The notes under the pieces were generated by a model. The model saw only the letters and a list, made by a program, of their open reading frames with translations, was not told the DNA's origin and did no database searches. A stretch of 64,000 nt of DNA. Source: Sideroxydans sp. GTDB lineage: Bacteria > Pseudomonadota > Gammaproteobacteria > Burkholderiales > Gallionellaceae. Positions 59,318-64,000 of the stretch are shown piece by piece. The stretch is from NCBI GenBank assembly GCA_027310665.1, contig DAIDAJ010000127.1:38201-102200 (forward strand), given 5' to 3'. Within the stretch, counting starts at the first letter, position 1. Each line of letters begins with the position of its first letter. A program made the position numbers and the translations under genes.

Positions 59318-60121
59318 TTATTCGATCTTGGCCTTGCTGCGCAGGTCTTCAATCAGCTTCTGCACGGCTTCCTGTTGTTTGCGCTTTTCCAGATTGGGCT
59401 TCATTTCTTCAAAGGTCGGCACTTTCAGTTCGCGGGTGTCTTCCAGTTTGATGATGTGCCAGCCGTATTGAGTCTGTACCGGGGCACTGACTTCACCCTT
59501 GTTCAGCTTGACCACGGCCTCACCGAAAGGCTGAACGAAGTTGGAAGGAACTGCCCAACCCAGGTCGCCGCCATTGTCTTTGGAGCCCGGGTCCTTGCTA
59601 TGCTCTTTTGCGATTTTGGCGAACTTGGCGCCTTTCTTCTTTAACTCTGCTTCCACCTTCTTGGCTTCATCCTCGGTTTGCACCAGAATGTGGGCAAGCT
59701 TGTATTCCTTGTTGCCCACCCGAGCCTTCAGTGCTTCATATTCCTGCTTCAGCACGTCATCCGGGATGGGGTGGCTCTTTGCATAATCCTGCACATAAGC
59801 CCCGGCCAGCACTGACTGCCTGGCCAGTTCCAGTTGTTGCGCGACCTCCGCCTGCTTGTCCAGTCCGCTCTTGGCAGCGGCTTGCGAAATGACCTCAAGA
59901 TTGATGATGTCGTCGCGGATGGCCTTGCGCATTTCCGGGCTGTCGGGCTGGCCTTGTTGTGCGGCAGCCTTGATGCGCATATCGACGCGAGCTTGCGGAA
60001 TGGCTACGCCGTTGACCAGCGCTGCCGGCTTGTCTGCAGCCGCCTTTTCATCGGCAGCCTGTGCGCTTGCGGCGATAGCCAGCAATGCCGACAACAGGAC
60101 GAATTTGGAAAATTTCAGCAT
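59318..60121 (-). CDS. Parvulin-type peptidyl-prolyl isomerase, periplasmic (PpiC/SurA-like)
   Basis: A 267-residue protein. Signal peptide FSKFVLLSALLAIAASAQA. A SurA-N-like helical region (about 35-130: VNGVAIPQARVDMRIKAAAQQ) leads to the parvulin domain (about 135-230): YKLAHILVQTEDEAKKVEAEL, KFAKIAKEHSKDPGSKDNGGDLGW, GEVSAPVQTQYGWHIIKLED. It catalyses Xaa-Pro isomerisation and may chaperone outer-membrane proteins. Last gene of the minus-strand run that begins with bcp; the gap upstream is 70 bp. Confidence 0.93.
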   Translation of the reverse strand: MLKFSKFVLLSALLAIAASAQAADEKAAADKPAALVNGVAIPQARVDMRIKAAAQQGQPDSPEMRKAIRDDIINLEVISQAAAKSGLDKQAEVAQQLELARQSVLAGAYVQDYAKSHPIPDDVLKQEYEALKARVGNKEYKLAHILVQTEDEAKKVEAELKKKGAKFAKIAKEHSKDPGSKDNGGDLGWAVPSNFVQPFGEAVVKLNKGEVSAPVQTQYGWHIIKLEDTRELKVPTFEEMKPNLEKRKQQEAVQKLIEDLRSKAKIE

Positions 60122-60191
60122 GAGTCTTTCCTTTGTGAGTTGTAGAGGGGATTCAAAAATTATCCGAGGCGCAATATATCATGCCTTGTGC

Positions 60192-60494
60192 TCAGGCCGG
60201 GAAGACCTTCTTGAAAGGCCTGACCGCGACTTGGGTATAAACGCCTGCCGCAACATACGGATCTGCCGCGGCCCATGCCTCGGCGTTTTCCAGCGAGTCG
60301 AATTCGGCAACGATCAGGCTGCCCGTGAAACCGGCAACACCGGGATCGACGGCGTCAACGGCTGGGAAAGGACCGGCCAGCAAGAGTCTGCCTGCATTTT
60401 GCAGAGCCTGCAGACGTTCCAGGTGTGCGGGGCGCGCGACCTTGCGTTTTTCCAGGCTGTCGGGGATATCTTGACCAAATATGGCGTAAAGCAT
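60192..60494 (-). CDS. YciI-family protein
   Basis: 100 residues from ATG 60494 ([18 protein letters not shown]). GAGGAAAAACAG precedes this ATG, and a start nine codons upstream is less likely. YciI signature: [41 protein letters not shown], and [16 protein letters not shown], with the His and Asp conserved in the family. Ferredoxin-like fold; some relatives are hydrolases, but the activity is unknown. It sits between yciB and ppiC. Confidence 0.88.
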   Translation of the reverse strand: MLYAIFGQDIPDSLEKRKVARPAHLERLQALQNAGRLLLAGPFPAVDAVDPGVAGFTGSLIVAEFDSLENAEAWAAADPYVAAGVYTQVAVRPFKKVFPA

Positions 60495-60548
60495 CTGTTT
60501 TTCCTCAGTTTTTGTTGGCATCTCATTCCGGCCGTATTGGTTGCCGGC

Positions 60549-61094
60549 TCATTCGTTCTTGTGTTTGTCGGCCTCAACATATTTTGCCAGCATTGCCGCC
60601 TGCGCAAGAATGAACAGGAATATCAGGCTGGTCACGCCGAACAGCTTGAAATCGACCCATATGTCGGTCGAGTAGTTGAATGCGACATATAAATTGATGG
60701 CGCCGAGTGCGGCAAAGAACAGGCCCCACGCGAGGTTGACGTTCATCCAGGTGGAATCGGGCAGCGGGAGCTTGTCCTGCAACAGCGAGCGCATCAGGTT
60801 CTTCTTGAACAGGACGGGCGCCAGCAATAAAGCAAGGGAAAAAGACCAATACAGGACGGTCGGTTTCCACTTGATGAAAGTCTCATTGTGCAACAGCAAT
60901 GTCGCCCCACCGAACACCGTGATGATGGCAAAGCTGGCCCATAACATAGTGTCGACCTTGCCATGCCGGTATTTCACCCAGGCGACCTGGGCAAAGGTGG
61001 CGGCCATGGATACCGCCGTGGCGGCGAATACGCCTGCAAATTTGAAGGTGACAAAAAAAACGATGACAGGGAACAGGTCAAAAAGTATTTTCAT
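60549..61094 (-). CDS. yciB: Septation protein A family membrane protein (YciB/IspZ)
   Basis: A 181-residue inner-membrane protein with about five transmembrane segments. MKILFDLFPVIVFFVTFKFAG is the family opening; then GGATLLLHNETFIKWKPTVLYW, a conserved core, and a LNLAWGLFFAALGAINLYVAF-like segment. YciB is linked to cell-envelope synthesis and division. Start ATG 61094. It lies 50 bp after msrB in the same run, and 54 bp before the YciI gene. Confidence 0.93.
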   Translation of the reverse strand: MKILFDLFPVIVFFVTFKFAGVFAATAVSMAATFAQVAWVKYRHGKVDTMLWASFAIITVFGGATLLLHNETFIKWKPTVLYWSFSLALLLAPVLFKKNLMRSLLQDKLPLPDSTWMNVNLAWGLFFAALGAINLYVAFNYSTDIWVDFKLFGVTSLIFLFILAQAAMLAKYVEADKHKNE

Positions 61095-61144
61095 GGAGAC
61101 TCAACTTGTTTAGGCCAGGTTACAGACTGGGGTTGCAATTGTTA

Positions 61145-61537
61145 TTATTTTCTATCCAGTGCAAGTGAAGCGGAGTTGATGCAAAAGCGCAGTCCGGTCG
61201 GGTCTGGGCCATCTTCGAATACATGTCCCAGATGGGCGTCACAGGCAGCGCAGCAGACTTCGATGCGATCCATGCCCGTCGGATCTTCTTCGCGATATTC
61301 TACCGCGTATTCGCTGATCGGTTGCCAGAAGCTGGGCCAGCCCGTTCCCGATTCGTATTTGGTTTCCGAATCGAACAGTGGCGCGCCACAGCAGATGCAG
61401 CGGTAGACACCGATGTCGTGGCAGTCCCAGTATTCGCCAGTAAAGGCCGGCTCGGTTCCGCATTCGCGGCAGACCTCATACTGTTCCGGCGTCAATTCTT
61501 CGCGCCATTCGTCATCCGATTTTTCAATAGGGCTCAT
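61145..61537 (-). CDS. msrB: Peptide methionine (R)-S-oxide reductase MsrB
   Basis: A 130-residue enzyme that reduces methionine-R-sulfoxide in proteins. Zn-binding cysteines: VCRECG and [16 protein letters not shown], plus the pair [10 protein letters not shown]. Catalytic Cys in [12 protein letters not shown] near the C-terminus. [10 protein letters not shown] and [12 protein letters not shown] are family marks. It begins 2 bp after the GST gene stop, so they are one transcript. Confidence 0.96.
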   Translation of the reverse strand: MSPIEKSDDEWREELTPEQYEVCRECGTEPAFTGEYWDCHDIGVYRCICCGAPLFDSETKYESGTGWPSFWQPISEYAVEYREEDPTGMDRIEVCCAACDAHLGHVFEDGPDPTGLRFCINSASLALDRK

Positions 61538-61539
61538 GC

Positions 61540-62148
61540 TTATCCTGCCAGTGAGGTTTGCACGCTCGGGCGTGCACTGAGACGGCTAAACCATGCAGCC
61601 AGGTTCGGATGCGTGCTGCGCCAGTCGCGTTCAGGTTGACGCAGGTCGAGATAGGCCAGCGCGCTGACCAGTGCCAGGTCCGCCAGCGTGATGCTGCTGC
61701 CCTCACACCATTCGCGCTGTCCCAGTTGGCCCGCGATATGGGCAAGCGCGCGGGTGACGGCCAGGTTGTGCATGTCGATGTTGCCTTGTTCCTGCTTCTC
61801 GGGCGGGCGGATGCGCTCCATGCGCACGACGATGGCCGAATCCATGATGCCGTCTGCCAGGGCTTCCCCGCGTTTGACTCGCATTCTCGCCAGCGCGTCG
61901 TTGCGCGGGACCAGGATGGGCGTGTCGTTCAGCGTATCGACATAATCGGCGATCACCGGGGAGTCGAATATGCAGGTGCCGTCGTCGAGGATCAGCGCCG
62001 GGATGCGTCCGAGCGGGTTGACGCTGTAGACCTGGCTGGCCGGTTCGCTCGGCGGATCGACCACATAGGTGTGCGGGATGCTCTTCTCCAGCAGCACCAG
62101 GCGCGCCTTGCGCACGTAGGGACTGGTGTTGGAACCGATCAGCTTCAT
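61540..62148 (-). CDS. Glutathione S-transferase family protein
   Basis: A 202-residue GST. N-terminal thioredoxin fold ([20 protein letters not shown] with the catalytic Ser, then [28 protein letters not shown]), all-helical C-terminal domain with [18 protein letters not shown] (N-cap box). The start overlaps the phoH stop (ATGA). It resembles the YibF-type of small bacterial GSTs. Likely role in detoxifying electrophiles or thiol reduction. Confidence 0.9.
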   Translation of the reverse strand: MKLIGSNTSPYVRKARLVLLEKSIPHTYVVDPPSEPASQVYSVNPLGRIPALILDDGTCIFDSPVIADYVDTLNDTPILVPRNDALARMRVKRGEALADGIMDSAIVVRMERIRPPEKQEQGNIDMHNLAVTRALAHIAGQLGQREWCEGSSITLADLALVSALAYLDLRQPERDWRSTHPNLAAWFSRLSARPSVQTSLAG

Positions 62149-63557
62149 AGCACTTCCGCAGCGTGGTCGGCGAGACGCGAACGTTCGCCGCGTTGCAGGG
62201 TGACATGGCCGCTGTGCGCCCAGCCCTTGAACCGGTCGACCACGTATGTCAGGCCGGAGCTGCCTTCGGTCAGGTAAGGGGTGTCGATCTGCGCGATGTT
62301 GCCCATGCACACTACCTTGGTACCGGGACCGGCGCGCGTGATCAGCGTTTTCATCTGCTTGGGCGTGAGGTTCTGCGCCTCGTCGATGATCAGGTACTTG
62401 TTGAGGAAAGTGCGGCCGCGCATGAAGTTCAGCGACTTGATCTTGATGCGCGAGCGGATCAGGTCGCGCGTCGCGGCGCGGCCCCATTCGCCGCCTTCGT
62501 CGTCCGACTTGTTGAGCACGTCCAGGTTGTCGTCAAGCGCCCCCATCCACGGGGACATCTTCTCTTCCTCGGTGCCCGGCAGGAAGCCGATGTCCTCGCC
62601 CACCGGAACGGTGACGCGGGTCATGATGATCTCCGAATAGAGCTTGTGCTCCAGCGTCTGCATCAGGCCCGCAGCCAGCGTGAGCAAGGTCTTGCCGGTG
62701 CCGGCCTGGCCCAGCAGCGTGACGAAATCGATCTCGGGGTTCATCAGCAGGTTGAGCACGAAGTTCTGCTCGCGGTTGCGCGCCGTGATGCCCCAGATGG
62801 CGTTCTTGCTGTGCGTATAGTCAGTGAGCGTGAGCAGGGTGGCCGAGGTGTCGTCCTGCGTGGCGACCACGGCATAGAAGGGTTTTTCCGGATCGTCCTG
62901 GTACACGAACTCGTTCACCAGCAAGTCGCGGCAGATGGGGCCCCTGATGTTGTAGAAGGTGTGCCCGGCCTGGGTGCCGGATTTCATGTCCTTGCCGTTC
63001 TTGTCCCAGAAATCGGCAGGCAATTCGCGCACGCCGGTGTAGAGCAGATCGGTGTCTTCCAGTACCTTGTCGTTGAAGTAATCCTGCGCCGACAATCCCA
63101 GCGCACGCGCCTTGATGCGCATGTTGATGTCTTTGCTGACCAGCGCGATCTGGCGCTTGCTGTGCTGCGTGTGCAGGTGGCTGACCACGCCGAGGATGGC
63201 ATTGTCGGCCTTGCCGCTTGCCAGCGTCGACGGCAAAGGATCGTTGATGAACTCGGTCTGCAGGAACAGGCGTCCGGTCGCGTTCTTGTTGCCGAGTGCA
63301 TCCAGCGGAACGCCTTCGTCGATGCTGTCTTCGCTTGCACTGACGAGATTGTCCAGGAAGCGGCTGGCCTGGCGCGCGTTGCGGGCGACCTCCGACATCC
63401 CCTTCTTGTTGTTGTCCAGCTCTTCCAGCACGAACATCGGCAGGTAGACATCGTGTTCTTCGAAGCGGAACAGGCTGGTCGGATCGTGCATCAGCACGTT
63501 TGTATCCAGCACGAAGAGTTTGGTGCCTTTTTCCGTTGTTGCTTTACGTGCGTTCAT
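62145..63557 (-). CDS. PhoH2: PIN domain-PhoH ATPase fusion
   Basis: A 470-residue protein. PIN RNase domain (about 10-150): FVLDTNVLMHDPTSLFRF with acidic residues, LPMFVLEELDNNKKG, and VSKDINMRIKARALGL. The PhoH ATPase (about 235-470) has Walker A LLGQAGTGKTLLTLAAG, KYLIIDEAQNLTPKQMKTLI (Walker B) and MGNIAQIDTPYL. PIN-PhoH fusions act as RNA-cleaving helicases. The gene is 9 bp downstream of bcp and overlaps gst, so it is part of a stress-related run. Confidence 0.94.
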   Translation of the reverse strand: MNARKATTEKGTKLFVLDTNVLMHDPTSLFRFEEHDVYLPMFVLEELDNNKKGMSEVARNARQASRFLDNLVSASEDSIDEGVPLDALGNKNATGRLFLQTEFINDPLPSTLASGKADNAILGVVSHLHTQHSKRQIALVSKDINMRIKARALGLSAQDYFNDKVLEDTDLLYTGVRELPADFWDKNGKDMKSGTQAGHTFYNIRGPICRDLLVNEFVYQDDPEKPFYAVVATQDDTSATLLTLTDYTHSKNAIWGITARNREQNFVLNLLMNPEIDFVTLLGQAGTGKTLLTLAAGLMQTLEHKLYSEIIMTRVTVPVGEDIGFLPGTEEEKMSPWMGALDDNLDVLNKSDDEGGEWGRAATRDLIRSRIKIKSLNFMRGRTFLNKYLIIDEAQNLTPKQMKTLITRAGPGTKVVCMGNIAQIDTPYLTEGSSGLTYVVDRFKGWAHSGHVTLQRGERSRLADHAAEVL

Positions 63558-63566
63558 GTTGTCCTT

Positions 63567-64000
63567 TTAGAGAGTTTGAACAAAAGTGAGTACCTCTTCC
63601 GCGTGGCCGTCCGCCTTGAGGCCGCGCCATTCCTTGATGATGCTTCCTTTCATGTCGAGCACGAAGGTGCTGCGTTCGATGCCGCGTACCTGCTTGCCGT
63701 ACATCATCTTCTGCTTCATCACCCCGAACAGATTGCATACCACTTCATCCTCGTCGGAGAGCAACGCAAAAGGCAGCGTGAATTTCGCCTTGAAATTCTC
63801 GTGCGACTTGATGCTGTCGCGCGAGATTCCGACGATCTCGCAATCCGCCTTCACGAAGGCCGCGTACAAGTCGCGAAACTGTTGCGCTTCGCTGGTGCAG
63901 CCGGGTGTGTTGTCCTTGGGGTAAAAATAGATCACCAGGGATTTGCTGCGGATGGGGTACAGCGTGAAATCGACACCGCCGGTGGCGGGCAGGGTGAAAT
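63567..64000 (-). CDS. bcp: Thioredoxin-dependent peroxiredoxin (Bcp/PrxQ family), 5'-truncated by the window edge
   Basis: About 144 codons are visible; the frame is open to the last base. The peroxidatic motif is YPKDNTPGCTSEAQQFRD. The resolving Cys that E. coli Bcp has five residues later is absent (QQF), so it is a one-Cys type or uses another thiol. GISRDSIKSHENFKAKFTLPF and SDEDEVVCNLFGVMKQK are typical, as is FVLDMKGSIIKEWRG. It reduces hydroperoxides. It lies 9 bp upstream of phoH2. Confidence 0.94.
   Translation of the reverse strand, partial: FTLPATGGVDFTLYPIRSKSLVIYFYPKDNTPGCTSEAQQFRDLYAAFVKADCEIVGISRDSIKSHENFKAKFTLPFALLSDEDEVVCNLFGVMKQKMMYGKQVRGIERSTFVLDMKGSIIKEWRGLKADGHAEEVLTFVQTL

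Overview
The window looks like chromosomal DNA of a betaproteobacterium. The FixL/FixJ-type pair, the CrcB–DUF190 pair, the DUF3014, DUF4124 and DUF2937 proteins, PhoH2 and the many PAS/GGDEF/EAL proteins fit a Nitrosomonadales-like (for example Gallionellaceae-like) genome, but that placement is inference. No rRNA, tRNA, CRISPR array, replication origin or phage head/tail genes were seen. One complete insertion sequence is present.

Layout. 1-6.9 kb: end of rluD, pgeF, a FabH-like synthase, an MHS-family transporter, a chemoreceptor ending in a PilZ domain, and a ZIP transporter. 7-11 kb: Hsp20, a small PAS protein, a FixL/FixJ-like two-component pair and a nitroreductase. 11.2-16.3 kb: rimO, a YkgJ-type protein, crcB and DUF190, then on the minus strand a DUF2934 protein and nnrD-DUF2937-aminopropyltransferase. 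16.4-20.9 kb: purL, followed by a small winged-helix regulator whose tail duplicates the purL 3' end. 20.9-24.4 kb: a hybrid histidine kinase gene split by an IS1182-like element (21316-23011). 24.5-30 kb: semialdehyde dehydrogenase, ankyrin protein, TPMT, rhodanese and small stress or envelope proteins.

30-47 kb is the most unusual part. Minus-strand genes for PAS-only membrane proteins, a rhodanese, a spanin-like pair, an EmrAB-like pump and an outer-membrane barrel are preceded by near-identical promoters (TTGACA, 16 bp, CATAMA, then usually GTTCG). Three of these promoters are followed by a repeated leader of about 85-125 nt with nested pairing and one compensatory base-pair change. The same region holds MITE-like inverted repeats. 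Two GGDEF/EAL proteins, an OB-fold protein and a kinase-HDOD-GAF protein follow.

49-64 kb: a TerB/DnaJ membrane protein, a lipoprotein, a MASE1-PAS-GGDEF cyclase, a complete RND efflux operon, and a minus-strand run bcp-phoH2-gst-msrB-yciB-yciI-ppiC with an oxidative-stress flavour.

Window-wide patterns: six intrinsic terminators share one stem (GGCGACC/GGTCGCC and variants). Three c-di-GMP turnover enzymes and a PilZ chemoreceptor suggest c-di-GMP is an important signal. Two core enzymes (NnrD, PurL) carry in-frame repeat-derived insertions.
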